Under the pieces are notes generated by a model that saw only the letters and a list, made by a program, of their open reading frames with translations, was not told the origin of the DNA and searched no databases. 64,000 nucleotides of DNA from Chondrosia reniformis. Its lineage: Eukaryota; Porifera; Demospongiae; Chondrillida; Chondrillidae. The position numbers were made by a program, and so were the translations under genes. This document shows positions 24,622 to 37,400 of the stretch, piece by piece; position 1 is the first letter of the stretch, and every line of letters begins with the position of its first letter. Location of the stretch: the NCBI GenBank assembly GCA_947172415.1, contig OX359196.1, positions 2,544,501-2,608,500 of the forward strand. The letters run 5' to 3'.

Positions 24622-26607
24622 TAGTGCATCCACTACTTACTAGAATACATATACAACAAGTACATACAACTAGCACATAATACTAGAACATTCAACAAGT
24701 ACATACAACAAGTACACACATCTAGTTACTAGTACATATGAAAAACACACAACTAGTACATACAATTAGTACATATAACTAGTACATACAACTACTTATT
24801 AGAACATATATACAACTAGTACAAAGAACTAGTACATAGAACTAGTACATACAACTCGTACATACAACTAGTCCATACAACTAGTACATCCACCTATTAC
24901 ATGCAACTACCTACTAAAAAATACAACTAGCACATAAAACTAGTACAGATAAGTACATACAACTAGTGAATATAAGTAGTATATACAACTAGTATATACA
25001 TACAATTAGTACACACAACTAGTAAACATATATAACAACATACAACTACTACATTCAACTAGTACATATTTCAAGTACATAAAACTGGTACTTACAACTG
25101 GTACATACAACCAGTATATGCAACTATATATTATATACAACTAGTACTACAACTAATATATATAACTAGTACATACAGCTAATACATACAACAAGTACAT
25201 ATAACTAGTACATGCAACTACTTACTAGTACATACAACTAGAACATACAATTAACACATTCAACTAGTACATATAACAATTATATACAACAATTACACAC
25301 AACAAGTACATACAACTAGTACATATAACTAGTACAGGAAACTATTTACTAGTACATACAACTAGTATATACAATTAGTACATACAACTAGTACATACAG
25401 ATAGTACATACAACTAGTAAATACAACTAGAACATACAACTAGTGCATACAATTACTACACAAATTTAGTTATTAGTACATTCAACTACTACATAAAACT
25501 AGTAGCTACAACTAGTAAATTTAACTAGTTTACAAAAAATCCACACAACTAGTACATACAAGTAGTATATATAACTACATAAAACTAGTTACCAGTACAT
25601 ACAACTAGTACATACAACTATTATATACAACTAGTGCATATAACTAGTACATACAGCTATTTCATACAACTAGTACATACAACTAGGACCTATAACTAGT
25701 ATATACAGCTAGTACATACAACTAGTACATAAAACTAGTAAATACATCAATTTCCTCCAACTAGTACTTAAAACCAATACAGAGAACTAGTACATACAAC
25801 TAGTTCTTACAACTAGTTACTAGTACATATATACAACTAATTCATACACCTAGTACATACAACTAGTACATATAACTAGTACACACAGCTAGTACCTACA
25901 ACTAGTACGTATAACTAGTACATAAAACAATGTCACATAACTAGTATATACAACTAGTACATATAATTATATACCTACAACTAGTACCTACAACTAGTAC
26001 CTACAACTAGTACACAGAATTTGTAAATATAGATTATTACTAATGCATACACTAGTACATACAACTAGTTCATACAATTATTACAAATAACCAGTACATG
26101 CAACTATTTACTAGTACTTACCACTACTACATACAACTAGTACACAATCTGAGTAAATATAGTTTCTTAATAATACATACACCTAGTACATACAACTAGT
26201 ACATACAACTAATACATATAACTAGTACATATGATAACTACATACAACTACTACATATAACTAGTACATAGAACAATTACACACAACTAGTATATACATA
26301 AAAGTATTTACATAAAACTACATACAACTAGTATATGCAATAGTTACTAGTACATCCAACTAGTACATCAAACTACTACATTCAACTAGTATATACAAAT
26401 AGTCCATACATCAATTTCACAAAACTAGTACATAAAACTAATACATAGAACTAGTTCATACAATTAGTACATACAACTAGTTACAAGTATAATCCAACTA
26501 GTACATACAGCTAGTCCATCCAACTAGTACATATAACTAGTACATACATCTAGTACATACAACTAGTACATACAACCAGTACATACAACTAGTACATCAA
26601 TCTAGTA
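24622..26607 (-). repeat. 13-bp satellite, reverse orientation
   Basis: Satellite. 25,140-25,800 closely parallels 30,540-31,200 (higher-order duplication of several kb). Confidence 0.95.
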
Positions 26608-27056
26608 CAGTGTAACCCGGATAATCCGCCTCCGCTTAATAAGCACAACCCCCCAATCGGTCTGAGTTCGTATTAAACAAATTCATTTACATACTAGAAG
26701 TATTTTTGTAATTCTCCAACCGCCAAATCCGCCATCAGCCATTATTTTCTCGCCTCAATTGTACATTTATAGGCGTTTTCCACCTTTGTAATCTGCCGCT
26801 TTCATCAACATTTTAATCGTACGAAATAAATCTTAGAGATTACCTCTAAGCGTTCCAAAAGTGACTTGAAAATTGCCCGATATGTGACTGTGAGTGGAAG
26901 AATTCGACGGAAACGCAAAAGCAAATATCGTTCATCGTTTTATTTAGCTGGTTATAATTAGAATTGCATAATGACGATATTTGGCTAATCCGCCAAACTC
27001 ACTATTCTGCCAAAAAGTGCTTGAACGAATTGTGGCGGATTTTCCCTTTTACACTG
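26608..27056. mobile_element. CAGTGTAAC-type MITE, copy 2
   Basis: 449 bp, non-coding, TA CAGTGTAACCCGG ... TTTTACACTG TA. Close to copies at 9,067 and 32,625. The right flank GTACATATAAGTACATACAACT is shared by all three copies. Confidence 0.85.
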
Positions 27057-28290
27057 TACATATAAGTACATACAACTGGTAAATACAACAAGTAGAGACA
27101 ACTGGTACATAAAATTTGGTATACACTACCAGTACATACAACAATGTAATACTTACAACTACTACTACAACTAGGACATAGTACTTGATCATATAACCTG
27201 TATATATAACTAGTACATAAACATAATACATACAACTACTTAAAAAATCTAGTTACAAGTACAAACAACTAGTACACACAATTAGTACATACAACCTGTA
27301 ACTACATCTAGTAAATATAACTAGTTCATACACAAATTTCACAAAACTAGTATATACAAGTAGTACATATAATTACATACAACTAGTACATTCAACAATT
27401 TCACACAACTAGTACATACAACTAGTACATATAATTACTTAAAACTAGTACATTCAACTGGTATATACAATTAGTAAATACAGATTGTTACTAGTACCTA
27501 CACCTAGTAACTACAACTAGTTCATACAACTATATACATATAACTAGTACATGCAACTACTTATTAGTACTGACAACTAGTACATACCATTAGTGCATAC
27601 AACTACTACATACAACTAGTGCATATATCTAGTTACTAGTACATACAACTAGTACATACAATTAGTAACTACAACTAGTAAATATAACTACTACATACAG
27701 CTAGTAAAAACAACTAGTACCTACAACTAGTAAATACAACTAGTACATACAACTAGTTCATATAACTAGTACATGCAACTAATTACTAGTAGATACCTTT
27801 ACTACATACAATTAGTACATACATCTAGGACACACAACTAGTTCATATAACTAATGCAAAAAACTACATACTAGACCACCTATACAACAAGTTCGTACAA
27901 TTAGTATATTGTATTATATTAGTACATAGAACTAGTACATACAACTAGTACATTCAAAGAGTACATACAACTAGTACATTCAAAGAGTACATACAAGTAG
28001 TACATACAACTAGTTACTACTACATTCAACTAGTATATACAACTAGTAACTACAACTAGTAGATATAAGTATTACATACAACAATTACACACAATTAGTA
28101 CATACAATTAGTTGATATATATAACTAATATATAAAATTAGTAACTACAACAAGTAATTATAACTAGTAAATACAAAATTAAACACAACTGGTACATACA
28201 AGTAATACATATAACAACATACAACTAGTTCAAACTACTAGTATATAAAACTAGTAAAAACAACTAGTACAAACAGCTTATACAAAACAA
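27057..28290 (-). repeat. 13-bp satellite, reverse orientation
   Basis: Satellite; 27,060-27,220 parallels 15,060-15,220 and 9,523-9,650. Confidence 0.95.
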
Positions 28291-28686
28291 GTATTTGAGT
28301 TTAAAAACTCGTGGGGCTGCCGCCCCCCGAATATACTCGAACTACTAGGCCGCATCGTTGGGCTTTGATATACTATTCTTAATCCTAACGATAGAGGACG
28401 CTTAAGTGTCCTGAAAATTATAAATAACGACAGAAAAGCTTCCTTAACTAAAGCTTCCTGAACGCCGCCATTTGCAAAAACGATGTATTGACGTATAAAT
28501 TAAGTGTTACAATAGTTGCGTATGAACTCGTATTATACATAAATCGACCTATAAAATGTATTATAATAGTTGCGTATGAACTCGTATAATATATATATTT
28601 ATATATATATATCCGTAACATGAAGCCATACATAAATCGCGTTATGAAAACTATAGAGGGGGCTGCCACAGGCAGCCCCTAAAAAG
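28291..28686. mobile_element. Palindromic-end small element, uninterrupted copy
   Basis: About 395 bp. The left end carries the palindrome GAGTTTAAAAACTC followed by GTGGGGCTGCCGCCCC; the right end is a hairpin GGGGGCTGCCACAGGCAGCCCC. The middle contains a duplicated TTGCGTATGAACTCGTAT segment and a TA tract. The reverse complement of the same element, split by two insertions, lies at 48,469-49,947. It is non-coding. Terminal hairpins might suggest a Helitron-like or fold-back element; no family can be assigned. Confidence 0.7.
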
Positions 28687-31600
28687 AGTACATAGAACTA
28701 GTACATACAACCAGTTACTAGTATGTACACCTAGTACACACAACTAGTACATACAACAAGTACATACATCTAGTTACTAGTACATACGAAAAATACACAC
28801 AACTAGTACATACAAGTAGTACATATAACTATATACAACTAGTTCAAACAACTAGTACATACAACCAGTTACTAGTATGTACACCTAGTACACACAACTA
28901 GTACATCCAACAAGTACATACAACTAGCACATACAACTAGAACATTCAACTAGTACATACAACAAGTACATACATCTAGTTACTAGTACATACGAAAAAT
29001 ACACACAACTAGTACATACAAGTAGTACATATAACTATATACAACTAGTTCAAACAACTAGTACATACAACTAGTATATTCTGATAGTTACTAGTACATA
29101 CAACTAGTACATACAATTAGTACATACACTAGTCCATACAGCTGGTACATAGAATTAGTACATATAACTAGTACATACACCTATTTACTAGAACATATAT
29201 ACAACTAGTACATACAACTAGTACATACAACTATATACTACATACAACTAATACATACATCTAGATACTAGTACATACACCTAGTATATGAAACTAGTAA
29301 CTACAACTAGTAAATATAACTAGTACATACAAAAATTGCACACAAGTAGTACATACAAGTAGTACCTATAACTACATTCAACTAGTTCAAACAACAAATA
29401 CATAAAACTAGTAAAAACAATTAGTACACAAAACTAGTCCATATAACTACATACAAATTTTAAATAGAGCTAGTTCTTAAAATTAGTAAATACAGATTGC
29501 TACTCCTTCATACACCTAGTACATACAACTAATACATACAACTAGTACATACAACTAGTAAATACAACTAACTACTAGTACATACTACTAGTACATAAAA
29601 TTTGTACATTCAACTAGTACATACATCTAGTTCATAAATCTAGTACATATAACTAGTGCATCCAACTACTTACTAGAACACATATACAACAAGTACATAC
29701 AACTAGCACATACAACTAGAACATTCAACTAGTACATACAACAAGTACATACATCTAGTTACTAGTACATACGAAAAATACACACAACTAGTACATTAAA
29801 GTAGTACATATAACTACATACAACCAGTTCAAACAACTAGTATATGCAACTAGTATATTCTGATAGTTACTAGTACATACAACTAGTACATACAATTAGT
29901 ACATACACTAGTTCATACAGCTAGTACATACAATTAGTACATATAATTAGTACATACAACTACTTACTAGAACATATATACAACTAGTACATACAACTGG
30001 TACATACAACTAGTAAATACCACTCGTACATACAACTAGTCCATACAACTAGTATGTACAACTAGTACTTACAACTATTACATGCAACTACCTACTAGAA
30101 CATACAACTAGCACAAAAAACTATTACAGGTAAGTACATAGAACTAGTACATATAACTAATATATATCTACACTTACTACACACAACTAGTAAATATATA
30201 TAACAACATACAACTACTACATTCAACTAGTACATATAACTAGTACATACAACAATTGCACACAACTAGTACACACAACCAGGGCGTATATATAACTAAA
30301 TACAACTAGTACATAAAACTAGTAAATTCAACAAGTACTTAAAAGTGGTACTTACAACTAGTACATACAACCACTACACACAACTGTATATTACATAAAA
30401 CTAGTTCTGCTACTAGGACATAGAACTAGTACATACAGAGAGTACATACAGCTCTTATATAAAACTAGGACATAGAACTATTTTATACAACTAGTACATA
30501 CAACTAGTTACTAGTACATACAACTAGTACATACAAAAAGTACATACAACTTATATATATAATTAGTATATACATACAGCTCTTACATGCAACAAGTACA
30601 TATAACTAGTACATGCAACTACTTACTAGTACATACAACTAGAACATACAATTATGACATACAACTAGTACATATAAAAATTATATACAACAATTACACA
30701 CAACAAGTACATACAACTAGTACATATAACTAGTACAGGCAACTATTTACTAGTACATACAACTAGTATATACAATTAGTACATACAACTAGTACATACA
30801 GATAGTACATACAACTAGTAAATACAAGTAGAACATACAACTAGTACATACAATTTCTACACACATTTAGTTATTAGTACATTCAACTACTACATAAAAC
30901 TAGTAGCTACAACTAGTAAATTTAACTAGTATACAAAAAATCCACACAACTAGTACATACAAGTAGTATATATAACTACATACAACTAGTACACGCAGCT
31001 AGTACATACAACTAGTTACCAGTACATACAACTAGTACATACAACTATTATATACAACTAGTGCATATAACTAGTAAATACAGCTATTTCATACAACTAG
31101 TACATACAACTAGGACCTATAACTAGTATATAAAGCTAGTACATACAACTAGAACATAAAACTAGTAAATACATCAATTTCTTGCAACTAGTATTTAAAA
31201 CTAATAGAGAGAACTAGTTCATACAACTAGTACATACAACTAGTTACTAGTACATATATACAACTAATACATACAACTAGTAAATGCAACTAGTACATAT
31301 AACTAGTATATACAGTTAGTACATACAACTAGTACATAAAACATCAATTTCCTGCAACAAGTACTTAAAACTAATAGAGAGAACTAGTTCATACAACTAG
31401 TACATACAACTAGTTACTAGTACATATATACAACTAATACATACAACTAGTACATACAACTAGTACATATAACTAGTACATACAGCTAGTACTTACAACT
31501 AGTACTTATAACTAGTACATAAAATAATTTCACACAACTAGTATATAAAACTAGTACATATAATTATATACATACAATTAGTACATGCAACTAGTACATT

Positions 31601-32624
31601 CAACTAGTAAATACAGAGAGTTACTAGTAGATACACCTTGTATATACAGCCAGTACACACAACTAGTACATATAACTAGTTTATCCGACAAGTACATATA
31701 AATAGAACATGCAACTTTTTACTAGTTCATTCAACTACTACATACAATTAGAACATCCAACTAGTACATACATCTAGTACATATTCTAGCATATAAAATT
31801 AGGGCATAAAACTACTTACTAGAACACATATACAACAAGAACATACAACTAGTACATACAGATAGTACATCCAACTAGTACATATACCTAGTACATATAA
31901 CAATTTCACACAACTAGTACATACAACCAGTACATTAATTACAAACAACTAGTACATACAACAAGCACATACAATATTTAAATAAAGATTGTTACCAGTA
32001 CATTCTATAATAGTTGCTAGTACATATAACTAGTACATACAACTAGTACATAGAACTAGTAAATACAGATTGTTACTAGTACTTACACCTAGTACATACA
32101 ACTAGTACATGCAACTACTTACTAGTACATAGAACTAGTACGTAAAATTATTACACACAACTAGTACATACAACTAGTACATACAACAATTTCACACAAC
32201 TAGTATATACAACTAGGACATACAACTAGTACATATAAATAGAACATGCAACCTTTTACTAGTTCATTCAACTACTACATACAATTAGAACATCCAACTA
32301 GTACATACATATAGTACATACAACTAGCACATAAAATTAGTGCATAAAACTACATACTAGAACACATATACAAGAAGTACATACAACTAGTACATACACC
32401 TAGTACATACAACTAGTACATACAACTATTAAATACAACTAGTACATACAAAAAATACACACAACTAGTAAATACAAGTAGTACATATAACTACATACAA
32501 CTTGTTCAAACAACTAGTACATGCAACTAGCTACTAGTATATACAACTAGTACATGCAACAAGCTACTAGTACATACAACTAGTACATAAAACTAGTACG
32601 TACAACAATCACACGCTACTAGTA
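28687..32624 (-). repeat. 13-bp satellite, reverse orientation
   Basis: Long satellite block with clear internal higher-order copies: 28,780-28,860 and 28,980-29,060; 29,690-29,960 resembles 28,920-29,200; 31,200-31,300 and 31,370-31,470. Confidence 0.95.
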
Positions 32625-33077
32625 CAGTGTAACCCGGATAATCTGCCCCCGCTTAATACGCACAACGCCCCAATCTGCCTGAGTTTGTATTAAACGAATT
32701 CATTTACATACTAGAAGTATATATGTAATCTGCCAACCGCCAAATCCGCCATCCGCCATTTTTTCTCGCACTATATAACTGTACATTTATAGGCGTTTTC
32801 CACCTTTGTAATCCGCCGCTTTCATCAACATTTTAATCGTACGAAATAAATCTTAGAGATTGCCTCTAAGCGTTCCAAAACTGACTTGAAAATTGCCCGA
32901 TATGTGACTGTAAGAGGATGAATTCGACGGAAACGCAAAAGCAAATGTCGTTCATCGTTTTATTTAGCTGGTTATAATTAGAATTGCATAATGACGATAT
33001 TTGGCTAATCCGCCAAATTCAATATTCTGCCAAAAAAGTTCTTGAACGAATTGTGGCGGATTTCCCCAGTTACACTG
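32625..33077. mobile_element. CAGTGTAAC-type MITE, copy 3
   Basis: 453 bp, TA CAGTGTAACCCGG ... AGTTACACTG TA, intact at both tips. The left flank (CACACGCTACTAGTA) is shared with copy 1, which indicates segmental duplication rather than independent insertion. Confidence 0.85.
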
Positions 33078-33202
33078 TACATATAAGTACATACAACTAG
33101 TACATAAAACTATTACATATAACTAGTTCATACATCAATTGCACACACTAGTACACACAACAAGTACATATATTTAGCTATATACAACTAGTACATACAA
33201 TA
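33078..33202 (-). repeat. 13-bp satellite, reverse orientation
   Basis: Short satellite remnant, similar to 14,970-15,070. Confidence 0.9.
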
Positions 33203-33985
33203 ATGGAATAAGGATTTCTCCTAACTGCATCGAACTTATCTTTGTAAAGGTTCATCTTTCGACTTTTAGAGCGTCTAGAGACGCAGTTTTTTCCAATTCT
33301 TCTGTCTGCCAAACGTTTCGACCCTGGGGGTCTTCTTCAGTAACTGGTGGTGGTCTTCAAAGTGTCTTCATTTATAGGCATTTTTTCCTGCCATTTTCGA
33401 TTACCTCATCAGTGATGTCATCGGTTACCTCATTTCCGGAGGAAGGAGAGGTGAAGGGAGTTTTCATAAAAAAGGGTTTCCAACCACTTCTTTGTACAAA
33501 TCCTTGATCTAAGTTCATTCTAACCTGACATTGTTGGATCTTCAGGGCTTCCTTTATTCTTCTTCTGTACCAGTTCTCTTCCCTCTCCACCACTGTGGCT
33601 TGGCTTCACTCAATTGGATGGCCGGTTTTTAGGGAGTGAACAGCTAAGCCATTGTTCACATCCCCTATCCTGACGGCACGTTTGTGCTCTGCCATCCTGA
33701 CTTTTAGCGTTCTTCCAGTTTCTCCAGTGTACACTGCAGGGCAACAAGAACAGGGGATCTAGTAAACGACACCTTTAATATCCATGGTAGGCTGGGGTTG
33801 TTTAGGCCTAGAGAGGATACTCCTCAGTGATCTCTGCTTTGTGAAGATGGTTTCAATGTTCATCTTCCGGCATTTTCTGGAGATCATTTCACTGAGGCCT
33901 TTCACATATGGAATAAAAAGTTTACGTTTAGTGGAGCCAAGCCAGAGTGGTGGAGAGCGCATGTGGAACATGTCTACGAATTTCC
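33203..33985 (-). pseudogene. Penelope-like 3' fragment, degenerate
   Basis: Minus-strand 3' end of a Penelope-like element related to, but diverged from, the 16.9-20.5 kb pair. It begins with the tail complement AATGGAATAAGG. It encodes the region before the endonuclease (KRKLFIPYVKG, SRPKQPQPTMDIKGVVY), then the GIY-YIG part, interrupted by in-frame stops at 33,759-33,761 (TAG) and 33,606-33,608 (TGA). At about 33,932-33,958 it meets an inverted ~27-bp copy of its own internal sequence (33,579-33,605), so the break is a fold-back rearrangement. Confidence 0.8.
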
Positions 33986-34170
33986 GATTTTTGTAAATCG
34001 TCTTATTATCGCCTACAGAAGTGTCACATTCCAGGAGGAAGTGTCTTTAGCATGTGACCTGCGCGTGAAGCGGAGCACCCAGCACTTAAACGTCACCATT
34101 CATCACTAGTCGTTATAGATGTTAAATTATAGTATAGCGTAGAAAGGCCAACGACGGAGGAAGGCCCATA

Positions 34171-34411
34171 AAGGCCTACGTGACCGAAACGTTTTATTTT
34201 CCTTTTGATTATACTATGTTAATATTAAAAAAGAAGAATAGAACGTTTCGGTCACGTAGGCCTTAATTCATCATTATACTACGTTAATATTCAAAAGAAG
34301 AATAGAACGTTTCGGTTATGTAGGCCTTAATTCCTCAGCAATTATTATTAGCTGAGGAATTAAGGCCTACGTGACCAAAACGTTCTATTCTTTTTCTTTT
34401 GATTATGCTTC
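34171..34411. repeat. Two adjacent palindromes of a second Penelope-like terminus
   Basis: Four copies of a ~50-bp segment (AAGGCCTACGTGACC.AAACG, then TTTTGATTATRCT) alternate in orientation: about 34,171-34,226 (+), 34,227-34,263 (-), 34,293-34,341 (-), 34,349-34,411 (+). The preceding GGAGGAAGGCCCATAAAGGCC and the GAAACG core resemble the termini of the Penelope-like elements in this window but belong to a different family. The unannotated gap 33,986-34,170 is single-copy sequence without a gene. Confidence 0.5.
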
Positions 34412-34469
34412 GTTAATTGCTCATACATTTTCGCCATTGATATTTACATAGATATTAGTAGACATGCAA

Positions 34470-37400
34470 TATGCTTCCATTTTTATCCTAGAAAAGGTCT
34501 TCGGTATGGCTTCATAGCCCATATTTTCGAAATTGGCGACCATTTTTAACTCGGTGAGAGATCGTAGAGCTTCGGGGACCCTTTATTCGGATTCGGCGGC
34601 CATTTTTATCCTTGAAACGGTCTTTGTTACGGCTTCATAGCCCATATTTTCAAAACCGGCAGCCATTTTAACTCAGTGATAGGTCGTAGAGCTTCGTGGA
34701 TCCTTTATTCGTATTCGGCGGCCATTTTTATCCTGAAACGGTCTTCAGTACGACTTCAGAGCCCATATTTTCAAAATCGGTGGCCATTTTTGACTCGGTG
34801 ATAGTTCGTAGAGCTTTGGGGACCCATTATTCAGATTCTACTCCCATTTTTAACCTAGAAACGGTCTTAGGTACGGCTTCATAGCCCATATTTTCAAAAT
34901 AAGCGGTCATTTTTAACACGAGTATTAGTCGTATAGCTTCAGGGACACTTTATTCGGATTCGGCGGCCATTTTTATCCTGGAAAAGGTCTTCGGTACGGC
35001 TTCATAGCCCATATATTCAAAATGGGCGACCATTTTTAACTCGGAAGGAGGTCGTAGAGCTTCGGGAACCCGTTAATCGGCTTCGGCGGCCATTTTAATC
35101 CTAGAAAGGTCTTCTTTACGGATTCATACACCATATTTTCGAAATTGGCGGCCATTTTCGACTCAAGGATAGGTCGTAGAGCTTCGGGGTCCCTTTAATC
35201 GGATTCGGCAGCCATTTCTATCCAAGAAAACTGTCTTCGGTAAGCCTTAATACCCATATTTTAAAATTCGGCGGCCATTTTTAACTCGGGGATAGGTCGT
35301 AGAGCTTCGGGGGATCCTTTAATTGAATTCGGCAGCCATTTTTATCCTAGAAACGGACTTCGGTACGGCTTCAAAAACCCATATTTTCCAAATTGGCGGC
35401 CATTTTTAACTCGGGGATAGGTCGTAGAGCTTCGGGGACCATTTATTCAGATTCTGCGACCGTTTTTATCCTAAAAACGGTCTTCGTTACGGCTTCATAG
35501 CCCATATTTTCGAAATTTGCGGCCATTTTTAACTCGGGCATAGGTCGTACAGCTTTGGGGACCCTTTAATAGGATTCAGCGGCCATTTTTATCCTAGAAA
35601 CTGTCTTTGTTACGGCTTCATAGCCCATATTTTCAAATTCGGGGGCCATTTTAAACTTGGGGATAGGTCGTAGAGCTTCGGGGACCCTTTAATCGGATTT
35701 GGCAGCCATTTTTATCCTGGAAACTATTTTCGGGACGGCTTCATAGCCCATATTTTCGAAATTGGCAGCCATTTTTAACTCGGTGATAGTTCGTAGAGCT
35801 TCGGGGACCCTTCATTTCGATTCGGCGGCCATTTTTATCCTGGAAACGGTCTTCGGTACAGTTTCATAGCCCATATTTTCGAAATCAGCGGCTATTTTTA
35901 ACTCGGTGATAGGTTGTAGAGCTTCGGGGACCCTTTATTCGGATTAGGCGGCCATTTTAATCCATGAAAAGGTCTTCGTTACGGCTTCATAGCCCATATT
36001 TTCGAAATTGGAAGCGATTTTCGACTCGAGGATAGGTCGTAGAGCTTCGGGGTCCCTTTAATCAGATTCAGCAGCCATTTTTATCCTAGAAACTGTCTTC
36101 GGTCAGGCTGAATAGCCCATATTTTCAAAATCGGCGGCCATTTTTTACTCTGGGATAGATTGTAGAGCTTCGGGGACCATTTATTCGGATTCAGCGGCCA
36201 TTTTTATCCTAGGAACGGTCTTCGTTATGGCTTCATGGCCATTTTTAACTCGGTGATAGGTCGTAGAGCTTCGTGGACCCTTTAATGGGATTCGGCGGCC
36301 ATTTTTATCCTAGAAACTGTCTTCGTTACGGCTTCATAGCCCATATTTTCGAAATCGACGGCCTTTTTCGACTCTGAGATAGATCATAGAGCTTCGGGAA
36401 CCCGTTAATTGGATTCGATGGCCATTTTAATCCTGGAAACGGTCTTCAGTACCGCTTAATACCCCATATTTTCGAAATCGGCAGCCATTTTTAACACCGA
36501 GATAAATCGTAGAGATTCTGGGACCATTTAATCGGATTCGGCAGCCATTTTTATCCTAGAAACTGTCTTCGGTAAGCCTTAATGCCCATATTTTAAAATT
36601 CGGCGGCCATTTTCAACTCGGGGATAGGTCGTAGAGCTTCGTGGGATCCTTTAATTGAATTCGGCGGCCATTTTTATCCTAGAAACGGTCTTCGGTACGG
36701 CTTCAAAAACCCATATTTTCCAAATTGGCGGCCATTTTTAACTCGGGGATAGGTCGTAGAGCTTCGGGGACCATTTATTCAGATTCGGCGACCGTTTTTA
36801 TCCTAAAAACGGTCTTCGTTACGGCTTCATAGCCCATATTTTCGAAATTTGCGGCCATTTTTAACTCGGGGATAGGTCGTACAGCTTCGGGGACCCTTTA
36901 ATCGGATTCAGCGGCCATTTTTATCCTAGAAACTGTCTTTGTTACGGCTTCATAGCCCATATTTTCAAATTCGAGGGTCATTTTAAACTTGGGGATAGGT
37001 CGTAGAGCTTCGGGGACCCTTTAATCGCATTTGGCAGCCATTTTTATCCTGGAAACTATTTTCGGGACGGCTTCATAGCCCATATTTTCGAAATCGGCAG
37101 CCATTTTTAACTCGGTGATAGTTCGTAGAGCTTCGGGGAAGCTTCATTTCAATTCGGCGGCCATTTTTATCCTGGAAACGGTCTTCGGTACAGTTTCATA
37201 GCCCATATTTTCGAAATCAGCGGCTATTTTTAACTCGGTGATAGGTTGTAGAGCTTCGGGGACCCTTTATTCGGATTAGGCGGCCATTTTAATCCATGAA
37301 AAGGTCTTCGTTACAGCATCATAGCCCATATTTTCGAAATTGGCAGCGATTTTCGACTCGAGGATAGGTCGTAGAGCTTCGGGGTCCCTTTAATCGGATT

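Noticed and set aside
34696-34884. Open frame of 62 codons in the 123-bp satellite
   Set aside because: It spans one and a half monomers and is interrupted in the neighbouring monomers.
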